DNA from: a virus
Direction: 5' to 3' (one strand)
IMG/VR virus record: IMGVR_UViG_3300023202_000247
Coordinates: 248,001-312,000 of that record
Length of the DNA: 64,000 nucleotides
A model generated the notes under the pieces. The model ran no database searches. It was given only the letters and a program-made list of their open reading frames with translations, and had not been told where the DNA came from. The translations under genes were made by a program, and so were the position numbers. Shown here in pieces: positions 52,207-60,743 of this stretch (position 1 is the first letter of the stretch; the number at the start of each line of letters is the position of its first letter).

Positions 52207-53698
52207 TGATAAAAATAAGACCTTGGCGGATAAATTGGCAGCTAAGATGCTTGAAAAGGACATTATAACAAAGTCAAAGTTTGAAGAGCAGGTTGTTGCT
52301 TTTTCTAGTTGGCCAAAAGAAACGTTGCAAAAAATTGAATCTTTTTTGTTTGACGGTAAGTCTAGTGATACCGGTGGAGTGGTAATCAATACAGGAACAG
52401 ATGATAAAGATAAAGCATCTTTAAAAGTTTCTGATTCTGGTGCCACTGTAGAGGCCGACAAAATTGATTTTTTTACCATCAAATTTGATTCGGATGGAAA
52501 CATAGTATCTAAATTTCCAGTTATGAGCAGGGAACAAGAATACAAGCTCATAGAGCGTTTCAAAAATGCATTAAGAGAACAACAAGAGTTACATTATGGT
52601 TCATCGGTTGAAGATGGCAGTTCTTTAAAAGATGTAGATATTCCAAAGCGTATAAAAAATTTGGTAAAAGATTCTTCTAGGAAGGCTGAGTTTAAAAATG
52701 ATGACGAACTATATGATAAGTTTTCTTTAGCTGAGTTGAAAGATTTAAAAGAGAAACTTTCTTTAGCTGAGTTGAAAGGTTTAAAAGAGAAACTTTCTTT
52801 GAATGATTTGAAAGAGATGAAAGATCCTGAACTTACTGAAACGCCTCTTGGCGATGCTAAAAAATACTTGGGTGATAAATCTTATACGCTTAAAGATGTT
52901 GATGATGGTAGAGTTATCAAACGAACTCTCAATTGGGAGTCTGATGCCAAGTGGTTCAAAAATCAATACCCTGGAGCATTCAGACGTTCCGATAATGGTG
53001 TTGCAAAAACTAGTAGCGAAGCAGTTGCTGGTATCGCCATTAAACCCGGTGAGCCATCACGATATGTAGTTGTTAATGGTGAAAAGAAAAGGGAAATTAA
53101 ACTAACGCCTGATAAAATGAAAGAGTCAAAATCGAAAACAATTGGTAAAAGCCGTGGTAGTTTGAGAAATGTTCAATCTGAAAGCGAATATAAAAAACGT
53201 GAAAATGAGCTAAAACAATCACTATCACAATGTGACGTTAAAGAGGTACAAGACGCTATTGATGACTTAAACCAAGTCGACCCTGTTCAAAAACATATTC
53301 AATCAGTATCAAACGGAAATAATCTTACTGATATTCTAGAAAGTGATGAAGACTTTAAAGATTTGTTGAAAGATTATTCATTTTTAGATGAGCAGAAAAA
53401 TACAACTAATCTTTTAGAAAAGCTTGAAGAGAAGATTGTTGAAGCAACTCGTGTTGAACTAAAGGCGAAACGTGAGTTATTTTTGTTAAATCGTGCATTG
53501 GAAGCCTCTTATGTTGCGGCTGAAAAAGAACCAGTTACGCTTGAGTTGCCCAAGCCTGTTGAAGTAAAACCAACATCTAAACAGTTTTTGGATACTTTCA
53601 AAGACATAACTGAAAGCGTTTTGGGTAAAGAATATCATTCTGGAGATGATTGGGAAAAGATTTATAATAGAAACAGATTAAGGCATATCAGAAAATAA
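52199..53698 (+). CDS. Charged coiled-coil protein with internal repeats, unknown
   Basis: The start is taken at ATG 52199 (overlapping the fucose synthase end, with GAGG upstream), giving 499 residues. It is Lys/Glu/Asp/Ser-rich, with long predicted helices. Three tandem 12-residue units (about residues 175-210) read FSLAELKDLKEK, LSLAELKGLKEK and LSLNDLKEMKDP. No enzyme motif was seen. The helical C-terminal part (about 395-450) has a coiled-coil pattern. Head scaffolds and prohead core proteins have this composition, but the neighbours are sugar and FtsZ-like genes, so no function can be claimed. Confidence 0.5.
   Translation: MSDDKNKTLADKLAAKMLEKDIITKSKFEEQVVAFSSWPKETLQKIESFLFDGKSSDTGGVVINTGTDDKDKASLKVSDSGATVEADKIDFFTIKFDSDGNIVSKFPVMSREQEYKLIERFKNALREQQELHYGSSVEDGSSLKDVDIPKRIKNLVKDSSRKAEFKNDDELYDKFSLAELKDLKEKLSLAELKGLKEKLSLNDLKEMKDPELTETPLGDAKKYLGDKSYTLKDVDDGRVIKRTLNWESDAKWFKNQYPGAFRRSDNGVAKTSSEAVAGIAIKPGEPSRYVVVNGEKKREIKLTPDKMKESKSKTIGKSRGSLRNVQSESEYKKRENELKQSLSQCDVKEVQDAIDDLNQVDPVQKHIQSVSNGNNLTDILESDEDFKDLLKDYSFLDEQKNTTNLLEKLEEKIVEATRVELKAKRELFLLNRALEASYVAAEKEPVTLELPKPVEVKPTSKQFLDTFKDITESVLGKEYHSGDDWEKIYNRNRLRHIRK
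52721..52828 (+). repeat. Tandem 36-base coding repeat, three units
   Basis: Units lie at 52721-52756, 52757-52792 and 52793-52828. The first two differ at two of 36 positions, and the third is more diverged. Each encodes 12 residues of the pattern (F/L)SLxxLKxxKxx in the gene at 52199, consistent with recent duplication that keeps frame and helical phase. Confidence 0.8.
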
Positions 53699-53718
53699 TA
53701 GACTCAAGTAAATAATTA

Positions 53719-54687
53719 ATGAGTAAGAAAAAGAAAATACTAGTAACTGGTTCGTGTGGTTTCATATTTAGTAACTTTATGCGATATGCAATCACACAAC
53801 ATGATGTGAATTACAAATTCATAAGCGTTGACAAAGTTAAAAGTTCACGTGTGATGTACAATGTATTCTCAAATAAAAATCACACGTTCCACATTGGTGA
53901 TGTTGCGGATTCGCACTTCATGGATGTAGTATTTCAAGTTGAAGAACCTGATATAGTAATTCACGCGGCAGCTGAAAGTTTCGTGGATAGTTCTATAAAA
54001 AATGCGGACCCGTTTATTCATTCCAATGTTCGTGGAACACAAACTGTTATCGATGCTTGTGTAAAGTGGGGCGTGGAACGTTTAGTATATATTTCATCAG
54101 ATGAGATATATGGACAACTAACTAGTGAAGACGATCCTCCATGGCCCGAAACTGCACCAATGAATCCACGAAATCCATATAGTGCAACAAAAGCCGCAGG
54201 AGAGTTGTTGGTCAAAGCGGCTCATCAAACACATGGATTGAATTATAATATAACTCGTTGTTGTAATAATTATGGTCCAAGACAAGATCCTGAAAAGTTT
54301 CTTCCAAAGATAATTAAATGTGTTATCAACAATGAAAAGATACCAGTTTATGGTCAAGGTAGACAGGTAAGAGATTGGCTATATGTAAGTGATAATTGTA
54401 GGGCTGTTCTTGATATATTAGAAAAAGGAGCTATAAACGAAACTTATAATATTGCAGCTAATCAAGAATATTCTAATATAGAAATCTGTCAACTAGTATG
54501 CAATGCGCTTGGTAAAGGACATGATTTGATTGAATTTGTCGAGGATAGACCAGGACATGACTTTCGTTATAGTGTTGATTGTACAAAATTGAAAGGTATC
54601 GGTTGGGAGCCTGAATTCAAGTTCAAACAGGGATTGGAAGAGACTGCCAAGTGGTATATAAATAACAAAAGTTGGTTTTTGAAGTGA
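53719..54687 (+). CDS. NDP-sugar 4,6-dehydratase, RmlB-like
   Basis: This 322-residue SDR protein starts with ILVTGSCGFIFSNFMRYAI (7-25), in which the third glycine of the NAD loop is replaced by phenylalanine. It has IHAAAESFVDSSI (about 76-88) and the dehydratase signature ISSDEIYGQL (S-x-D-E-x-Y-G), in which D-E are the catalytic acid and base. NPYSATKAAGELL gives the Y-x3-K, and TRCCNNYGPRQDPEKFLPK is typical of dTDP-glucose 4,6-dehydratases. It is expected to make an NDP-4-keto-6-deoxy sugar; the nucleotide is not certain. It may feed the DegT aminotransferase. The start has no Shine-Dalgarno sequence. Confidence 0.85.
   Translation: MSKKKKILVTGSCGFIFSNFMRYAITQHDVNYKFISVDKVKSSRVMYNVFSNKNHTFHIGDVADSHFMDVVFQVEEPDIVIHAAAESFVDSSIKNADPFIHSNVRGTQTVIDACVKWGVERLVYISSDEIYGQLTSEDDPPWPETAPMNPRNPYSATKAAGELLVKAAHQTHGLNYNITRCCNNYGPRQDPEKFLPKIIKCVINNEKIPVYGQGRQVRDWLYVSDNCRAVLDILEKGAINETYNIAANQEYSNIEICQLVCNALGKGHDLIEFVEDRPGHDFRYSVDCTKLKGIGWEPEFKFKQGLEETAKWYINNKSWFLK
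54655..54664 (+). promoter_or_regulatory. Late-type promoter element TATATAAATA before the FtsZ-like gene
   Basis: TATATAAATA matches the core of the elements at 17526 and 50272. It lies in the last codons of the RmlB-like gene. With T4 spacing, transcription would begin near 54670 and give a leader of about 37 bases, which includes GGAG before ATG 54707. The core alone also occurs by chance inside genes, so support is moderate. Confidence 0.45.
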
Positions 54688-54706
54688 CCTTAAAAATGGA
54701 GAATGA

Positions 54707-56086
54707 ATGTCAACAAAAAGTGAAAAAGTAAAATCTGATGAGTCTTTGGTTGATGATGTTTCTGACGAGAACATCGAGGTCAGCGATGATGACTTAGAAC
54801 AGCAGAAAATGGAAAAGTTAAAAGCAAAATTAAAAGCAAAAGAAGACAGTGAAAAGAAAACAGAAGAGGGTACAGTGCCACCAAAAATAGTTGAGCCAAA
54901 AAAGCAAAGCATACGATTTGGAATTATCGGATCGGGTCAAGGTGGCTCCAGACTCGCAGAAGTATTTTATAAACTTGGTTATGATTCAATTGCTGTAAAC
55001 ACAGCTTCACAAGATTTACAAGGCATTGAAATGCCAGACTCCAATAAGCTTTTGCTTTCATATGGTCTGGGTGGTGCCGGCAAAGAGCTTGATATTGGAT
55101 ATGAGGCCGCTGAAGCTCATCGTGCGGCTATCAATGAGCTTGTCTATAACAAACTAAACGATGCAGAACTTTTGGTATTTTGCACCTCATTGGGTGGTGG
55201 TTCTGGTGCGGGTTCTGCTGAAGTTATCGTTGATATTTTATCCAAATTGGATCGTCCAGTTTGTGTAATTACCATTTTACCAATGAGCACGGATGACCCT
55301 CAAACTAAAGACAACGCAATCAAGACGTTGACAAAGTTTACAAATATGGTTAATTCTAGTGCAATTGATAATCTAATTGTTGTGGATAATGCAAGAATTG
55401 AAACTATATATAGTGATGTTGGTCCATTGAATTTCTTCAATGTTTCTAATAAAGCTATTGTTGAGCCAATTGATAAGTTCAATACCCTGTCTCACATGGC
55501 ATCTTCAGTAAAGCCATTGGATCCAACTGAGTTTGGAAAATTATTTACCGATGGTCGCGGGTTGACTATTTACGGTATGATGAAGGTTTATGATTTTGAA
55601 GAAGATACAGCTATTGCTGAGGCGGTGGTCGAAAACATGAGCGGAAGCTTACTGGCAAGTGGTTTTGATTTAAAGCAGGCTCGTTATGCTGGGGCAATTT
55701 TTACAGCACCGCGCAGAGTATGGGATAAGATTCCAAATGCTAGTGTTAACTATGCAAAAAGTATGGTTAATGATGTTTGCGGAAATCCAATTGGAACGTT
55801 CCATGGAATCTATGAGGTAGATGATGATGAAGATTGTGTCCGAGTATACTCTATGTTTTCGGGTCTCGGTCTGCCCGATGACCGTATCAAACAGCTTCGA
55901 GAAGATGCTAAAGAACGCATGGCTCAGGCAGCTGAAAAGGATGAGCATCGCAAGTTGACATTGAAAATTGATGCTCAAGAAGAAACTGTTAGTGCAGCAG
56001 ATGCTATAAAGAAAAAGATTGAGCGTAAAAAGAGCAAGTTTGGTAAGTTGCACAGTCGGGCTGTACAAGATAGACGAAAGAAGTAA
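54707..56086 (+). CDS. FtsZ/tubulin-like GTPase
   Basis: This 459-residue protein has the tubulin/FtsZ fold markers in order. T1 loop is GIIGSGQGGSRLAEVF (73-87). T3 is GLGGAGKELDIGYEAAEAH (120-138). The GTP signature CTSLGGGSGAGSAEV is at 159-173. T6-type VVDNARIETIY is near 225-235. A T7-like synergy loop lies near residue 270, where KPLDPTEFGKL replaces the usual N-x-D-x-x-D: the first Asn is Pro, and the acids are D and E. An acidic/charged 65-residue N-terminal extension and a basic C-terminal tail are added. At 459 residues it is larger than FtsZ (about 383) and PhuZ (about 315). It probably polymerises with GTP; the role (DNA centring, virion transport, blocking host division) is unknown. 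Confidence 0.88.
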   Translation: MSTKSEKVKSDESLVDDVSDENIEVSDDDLEQQKMEKLKAKLKAKEDSEKKTEEGTVPPKIVEPKKQSIRFGIIGSGQGGSRLAEVFYKLGYDSIAVNTASQDLQGIEMPDSNKLLLSYGLGGAGKELDIGYEAAEAHRAAINELVYNKLNDAELLVFCTSLGGGSGAGSAEVIVDILSKLDRPVCVITILPMSTDDPQTKDNAIKTLTKFTNMVNSSAIDNLIVVDNARIETIYSDVGPLNFFNVSNKAIVEPIDKFNTLSHMASSVKPLDPTEFGKLFTDGRGLTIYGMMKVYDFEEDTAIAEAVVENMSGSLLASGFDLKQARYAGAIFTAPRRVWDKIPNASVNYAKSMVNDVCGNPIGTFHGIYEVDDDEDCVRVYSMFSGLGLPDDRIKQLREDAKERMAQAAEKDEHRKLTLKIDAQEETVSAADAIKKKIERKKSKFGKLHSRAVQDRRKK

Positions 56087-56092
56087 TTTGTC

Positions 56093-57574
56093 ATGACTGT
56101 TACTATCATTCACGGTAGAAGCAGTTGCCAGGTGCGAGGGCTCGATGATTACGATATAATCAAAGAACTGGAAGAAGAGCTGTCGTTTGTGCTTCAAGGT
56201 GCTGAGCACATGAACCTTTTTAAAGGTTTTGAAAAGGACGGTAAATTCACGAAGTGGGACGGGGTTGTCAGCTTATTGAGCGGCAACCTTCGTTTTGCTC
56301 CGGGACTATTGTCACGAGTTGAAAGGTTTTTTCGAGAACGTGATATAGATTATGTCGTTGAGGACAACCGTCCGCGACTGACAACTGGACAAAGAATAGA
56401 CATATTACCGAAGCTGAAGGCTAGTGGTAAAACGCCTTATCCTTATCAATTAGATGCAGTAAAAAAAGCTGTCTCTGTTGAGCGTGGAATTATTCGTATC
56501 GGAACTGGGGGCGGCAAAACTGTCGTAGCCGCCCTTATCGTAGCGGAGATTGGTAAGCCGGCAGTTGTTTATGTTATTGGCAAAGATCTCTTATATCAAA
56601 TTCGATCTTTATTTCAGTCGTTGTTTGATGAGCCAATTGGAATCATTGGTGATGGCAAATGTGAGATTCACAGAATAAACATTGCAACGATTTGGTCGAT
56701 AGGCACCGCTCTCGGGTTGCGCAAACAAAAACGGGTCGAGGGCGAGGAAAAAGAGAAGCCTCCTCCGAAGGAGCATCATAAAGATATCAAGAAAATGTTG
56801 GCTCATACTGGCGTTCACATTCTAGATGAATGTCATCTTGCAGCTTGTGATACGGTACAGGGTATTTTTAAAACAGTTTGTACCGAACATATTTACGGTA
56901 TGAGCGCTTCTCCTTGGAGAGATGATGGTGCGGATCTCTTGATTGAGAATTATCTTGGGGAGAAGATTGTAGATATTGGGGCAAAATATCTTATAGATAA
57001 CGGGTATTTGGTTAAACCAACGATACGATTTCTCCCAGTAAAACCTCATCCATATAAATCAACCAAAAGTTACAAGAGGATATACTCGCAATATATCGTA
57101 AATAATCCTCATAGAAATGCGATGGTTATAAAGGCCGCTCAGAGGCTCGTAGAACAGGGTTTCAAGACTTTGGTACTCTTTCACACCATAAGCCACGGAA
57201 AAGCTTTATATAATGAACTGTCCAAGACTATACCGTGTGAAATTCTAAGTGGAAAAGATAATTCTGACGAACGTGAGCGTGTGAAGAAGCGTTTGGAAGA
57301 TGGGGAGATAAGTTTAGTACTTGCTTCTAAGATTTTCGATATTGGAGTTGATCTTCCCATCTTGAACGCACTCGTTACAGCTGGAGGCGGCAAGTCTTCC
57401 GTAAGAGCGCTTCAACGAATCGGTCGAGTAATCCGCCGCGCGCCGAATAAAGAAATGGCGGCTGTGATCGATTTTGCCGATCAAGCTCCATATTTGTTCT
57501 CGCATAGCGAGGCACGAAGAGATATTTACTCGCAGGAATTTGAAGTCAAATGGCCAAAAAAACAAGAACCTTAA
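56093..57574 (+). CDS. DEAD/H-box helicase, UvsW-like
   Basis: This 493-residue SF2 helicase has an N-terminal domain (1-100) like the UvsW nucleic acid binding part. Walker A is RIGTGGGKTVVAAL (135-148), the DECH box is VHILDECHLAA (241-251), and the SAS motif is GMSASPWRDDG. The second RecA domain has LVLFHTISHGKALY, SLVLASKIFDIGVDLP, and motif VI ALQRIGRVIRRAP. T4 UvsW is a recombination and fork-remodelling helicase of about 500 residues that switches replication mode. It starts seven bases after the FtsZ-like gene and its end overlaps the next gene by 25 bases. Confidence 0.88.
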   Translation: MTVTIIHGRSSCQVRGLDDYDIIKELEEELSFVLQGAEHMNLFKGFEKDGKFTKWDGVVSLLSGNLRFAPGLLSRVERFFRERDIDYVVEDNRPRLTTGQRIDILPKLKASGKTPYPYQLDAVKKAVSVERGIIRIGTGGGKTVVAALIVAEIGKPAVVYVIGKDLLYQIRSLFQSLFDEPIGIIGDGKCEIHRINIATIWSIGTALGLRKQKRVEGEEKEKPPPKEHHKDIKKMLAHTGVHILDECHLAACDTVQGIFKTVCTEHIYGMSASPWRDDGADLLIENYLGEKIVDIGAKYLIDNGYLVKPTIRFLPVKPHPYKSTKSYKRIYSQYIVNNPHRNAMVIKAAQRLVEQGFKTLVLFHTISHGKALYNELSKTIPCEILSGKDNSDERERVKKRLEDGEISLVLASKIFDIGVDLPILNALVTAGGGKSSVRALQRIGRVIRRAPNKEMAAVIDFADQAPYLFSHSEARRDIYSQEFEVKWPKKQEP

Positions 57575-58191
57575 CACTCGTCCCCGATAAAGTAAAAAGG
57601 CCCAGCGGGCTCAAAAAAGATGGTACACCAAACTTACATTGGAAAAAGTTTGAAAACCGATTGCGCACTTACTCTAAAGTTCCGCTAGAAGATTGGAAAG
57701 AGACAGAAGTACTAGCCTATATTCTTGATCGTTACGAAAAAGAATACGAAATTAATTTTACATTGTCATATAGCGGACCACCAACCAAATGTGGTGAAAT
57801 GTATTGCACACGGCGCATGATTGCAACTTTGGGAACTGAAGACCCAACCATTCTCAAAGAATACATAGATTGGGTCTATGATGATGTTATCAAAGTTCAA
57901 AAGTTACAACTTGAAAGTTTAGCCTTCTTTTTTACAGCTTCTCTTTGTAGAAAGTTCAAAACCGTTTACAGACAACGTAACAAGATTACAAAAGATACAA
58001 AGCTCAAAGATGAGTTTGTAAGTATCGTAACTGATAATGGTTTTGATGCCGAAACGTATGGAGACTTGGCATTTATGAAAATGGCCGTCGATACGGATTC
58101 AGAACGAGATGACGCTGAACAAATTACGATGTTACTCGATCAGCTGAAACAAAATGGATTGAATATAGATGTTTTAGATAGATTGGAATAA
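57550..58191 (+). CDS. Hypothetical replication-module protein
   Basis: This 213-residue protein starts at ATG 57550, 25 bases inside the helicase gene. It is basic at the N-terminus (AKKTRTLTLVPDKVKRPSG), then largely helical, with CGEMYCTRRM near residue 77 and a hydrophobic helix around 115-130. T4 gp59 (helicase loader) is of similar length, but no gp59 motif was recognised. Its place between a UvsW-like and a DnaC/DnaB-like set suggests a role in replication or recombination. No function is claimed. Confidence 0.5.
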   Translation: MAKKTRTLTLVPDKVKRPSGLKKDGTPNLHWKKFENRLRTYSKVPLEDWKETEVLAYILDRYEKEYEINFTLSYSGPPTKCGEMYCTRRMIATLGTEDPTILKEYIDWVYDDVIKVQKLQLESLAFFFTASLCRKFKTVYRQRNKITKDTKLKDEFVSIVTDNGFDAETYGDLAFMKMAVDTDSERDDAEQITMLLDQLKQNGLNIDVLDRLE

Positions 58192-58193
58192 TT

Positions 58194-58670
58194 ATGACAC
58201 CTAGTGAAAATGATCATGTAAAGATATTATTCAAAAATGGTGTAACATACAGCGGCATCGTTTTGTCCTGGTCGAAAGATGAAGCAGTTTTACGTGATTT
58301 TCACAGCAAGGATATTTCAATCATACACAATCCTCATATAAAAGCTCTTATTATAAAAATAGTAAGAGAAACGCCTGAAGAGGCAAAACAAATTTTTATC
58401 GATAAGCCGCTGGAGCTGGATGAACCAGAACGAGATCCTGGTCTTCGTGGAAAGAAATTGGCCGACTTGTATATGGCAAAGGCCGAAGCTGAGCGAGAAC
58501 GTTTTCGTAAAAAAATGAATTCGTTTGATAATACAGGAGCACAGGAAGTAAATTATGCAATACCAACAAGCCTTCAAAAACCCACTTTTGAACATTCCGA
58601 AGACCAAAACTACAGCAATGATTCAGAAGGTAATCAACTCTTTTCCGGAAGCGAATGGTTTAAAGATTAG
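58194..58670 (+). CDS. Hypothetical protein with possible LSm-like N-terminus
   Basis: In this 158-residue protein residues 8-53 read HVKILFKNGVTYSGIVLSWS, EAVLRDFHSKDISII and IKALIIKIV. The strand order and NG turn resemble an LSm/Hfq-like barrel. The rest is charged helix (about 60-110) and a polar tail. Overlap of 116 bases with the next gene is unusual and suggests regulated or coupled translation. The start lies two bases after the preceding stop. Fold assignment is a guess from pattern only. Confidence 0.5.
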   Translation: MTPSENDHVKILFKNGVTYSGIVLSWSKDEAVLRDFHSKDISIIHNPHIKALIIKIVRETPEEAKQIFIDKPLELDEPERDPGLRGKKLADLYMAKAEAERERFRKKMNSFDNTGAQEVNYAIPTSLQKPTFEHSEDQNYSNDSEGNQLFSGSEWFKD

Positions 58671-59277
58671 TGATGGATTGCCTGATGAGTGCCTTGTCGC
58701 AATTGATGGGTTGAATCGTTATGCTGAGGCAAACATACCCGTTGATTATTGGTTTTTGGATATGGAAGAGTTTAAGGGCGATTCCAATATAAAGAAGCAT
58801 TACGATAATATCACATCAGATTTTCGCAAGTCTTATGTTGATGGTATTCGCTACTGTTTCGCAGGTAAGCACGGGCGTGGTAAGACGATGGTTTGCGCGT
58901 GTGTTCTCAAAAAGGCTGTTGAAAAAGGTTACAGTGGACTTTACACAACTTTAAGTGACATAGTTGCTTTGATGGCATCACATGATGCTGATGGTAAGTA
59001 TACAGCAAGACAAGATTTATTGCAAGTAGACTTTCTCGTTATTGATGAATTCGACCCTCGTTTCATGGGTTCTACAAATTCTGCTGATTTGTTTGGTAGA
59101 ATTTTGGAATCAATTATCAGAGGTAGATTACAGAACAGAATGCCTACTATGCTTTGTACAAATAGTAAAGACGCAACATCAGCGTTTAGTGGTCCTCTCA
59201 AAGAGAGCATAGGAAGTTTGATGTATATGTTCAAAATAGTTCCGGTTCTAGGGAAGGATTTTAGAAAGGTTGATTGA
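58555..59277 (+). CDS. DnaC/IstB-like AAA+ ATPase, helicase loader candidate
   Basis: In this 240-residue protein Walker A is FAGKHGRGKTMVCACVL (102-118) and Walker B is DFLVIDEFDPRF (159-170). A sensor-like MLCTNSKDATSA follows near 200, as in DnaC and IstB proteins that load DnaB. The start ATG 58555 has AGGAAG upstream at optimal distance, so the long overlap with the previous gene seems real; a shorter start (58618) is possible. The C-terminus is adjacent, with overlap, to the DnaB-like helicase gene, which supports a loader role. T4 uses an unrelated loader (gp59), so this module differs from T4. Confidence 0.78.
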   Translation: MQYQQAFKNPLLNIPKTKTTAMIQKVINSFPEANGLKISDGLPDECLVAIDGLNRYAEANIPVDYWFLDMEEFKGDSNIKKHYDNITSDFRKSYVDGIRYCFAGKHGRGKTMVCACVLKKAVEKGYSGLYTTLSDIVALMASHDADGKYTARQDLLQVDFLVIDEFDPRFMGSTNSADLFGRILESIIRGRLQNRMPTMLCTNSKDATSAFSGPLKESIGSLMYMFKIVPVLGKDFRKVD

Positions 59278-60743
59278 TGAGCGATGAAATTGATTTGAGA
59301 ATATTCCGAACGATGATATCGGAGAGAAGCAAAGGGGTAGAGTTTGCTCTAACATATGATCATGACATGTTTTCTCCGGACTATCAACTCGTTGCAAAAA
59401 TGTGTATCGAGTATTTGAGAAAATATAGGGAAAGCCCTACTAAACGAACATTATCGGAATTTGCTGGAAGATCATATAAGCCGCGCATAGAGGAAGTTTG
59501 GGGAAAAGCAGAGGAAATTGATTATAGCGACAAAGAATTTGTATTCGATTTAAACAGACTCAAGTCCCGATATGAACAATTCATCATAAAAAAGATTTCG
59601 GATATAAGTGCTAACCCTGGAGAAAACGCAGAACGTGATATCAAGCTTTTGCTTCAAAAACTGAAAACTGTTAAAGATGGTCGCAAGTTTATTCAAAAAA
59701 CAGTTTCAGAAGGGTTGGACCAAGCTTCGCACGATTACGATCTCAAAAAGAAAAATCCGAAGTCAAACAAGAAAATACCTTGTGGCTTTTCGGCAATTGA
59801 CTTTGCCATGTCTGGCGGTCTTGCTCCGGGTGAGTTGTTTGTCGTTGGTGGAGAGACTGGTTCTGGTAAGTCCATGTTTCTGTTGAACATGGCAATTCAA
59901 ATATGGTTACAGGGAAACTCGATAGATACACCACCCGATGAAATGGTGGAGGGAAAGAATGTAACTTATTATAGTTTGGAAATGCCTTGGGAAGAATGTT
60001 TTGGAAGGCTCATTGCAAGATTGGCTCAAGTTCCAGAGGAAGATTATTCCAATGGTGATTTGAATATAGATCAAGAAATGCGCGTGGATAAAGCAAAGGC
60101 ATTTATTGAAAATTATCATTGGCAATTTGAAATTGTAGATATGCCACGAGGTATGACTCCTGATGAATTGGAATTGCGGCACGAGGATGCAAACTTGAAA
60201 TATGAGCCGCACGTCGTAGCTGTTGATTATCTGACCCTGATGAATTTGCCATCCAGCGAACAAGATTGGCTCAAAATGGGCACGTTGGCTGGAGCGTTGC
60301 ATGAATTTGCGCGCGCAAACAAGGTCATTGCCTTGAGTGGTGTTCAATTGAATGATGTTCAAAGAGGTGAAAAGAAAGATATCAAGAAAAAGGGAGAGAA
60401 GGGTGTGTTGGTTGGTGGTCATAGAATTGGACGTTCGAGTCAAATGCTTCACCATATCAACGCTTTCGTTCAAATAGAAACACGCCCTGATGAAGATATG
60501 TATGGAGATTTCAAATTTCACTACATCAAAAACCGTCGTGGTCCAAAACCACAGAACTGTACTTTGAAAAAGAATTTTACCAACAGTACTCTTACAGATA
60601 TTCCATATGTCTATAAAAAGCAAGAAACTAGCGATAATTCCGCATATAATGACGATCAAGATGATAATCTAAACAATGATATTTCTGAAAGTTTCAAAAA
60701 AGTAAAAGTAAAGATAGATAAAGATGAGCAAGAACCCGAATAA
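59277..60743 (+). CDS. DnaB-like replicative helicase
   Basis: The start is taken at ATG 59277 (the preceding TTG is open too), giving 488 residues. The N-terminal domain (1-140) is helical. The RecA-like core starts near 165 with KKIPCGFSAIDFAMSGGLAP and has Walker A VVGGETGSGKSMFLL (190-204). Walker B-like VVAVDYLTLMNLP is near 312-324. A DnaB-type motif (SGVQLNDVQRG) and RIGRSSQMLHHINAFVQIE follow. A T4 gp41-type phage enzyme has the same layout. The acidic C-terminus overlaps the next gene by 20 bases. It probably works with the DnaC-like protein upstream. No primase domain was seen. Confidence 0.87.
   Translation: MSDEIDLRIFRTMISERSKGVEFALTYDHDMFSPDYQLVAKMCIEYLRKYRESPTKRTLSEFAGRSYKPRIEEVWGKAEEIDYSDKEFVFDLNRLKSRYEQFIIKKISDISANPGENAERDIKLLLQKLKTVKDGRKFIQKTVSEGLDQASHDYDLKKKNPKSNKKIPCGFSAIDFAMSGGLAPGELFVVGGETGSGKSMFLLNMAIQIWLQGNSIDTPPDEMVEGKNVTYYSLEMPWEECFGRLIARLAQVPEEDYSNGDLNIDQEMRVDKAKAFIENYHWQFEIVDMPRGMTPDELELRHEDANLKYEPHVVAVDYLTLMNLPSSEQDWLKMGTLAGALHEFARANKVIALSGVQLNDVQRGEKKDIKKKGEKGVLVGGHRIGRSSQMLHHINAFVQIETRPDEDMYGDFKFHYIKNRRGPKPQNCTLKKNFTNSTLTDIPYVYKKQETSDNSAYNDDQDDNLNNDISESFKKVKVKIDKDEQEPE

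Noticed and set aside
59907-60659. Long minus-strand frame opposite the DnaB-like helicase
   Set aside because: It is a shadow of the plus-strand gene: low-complexity, no motif, no ribosome binding site, and the plus-strand helicase motifs are clear.
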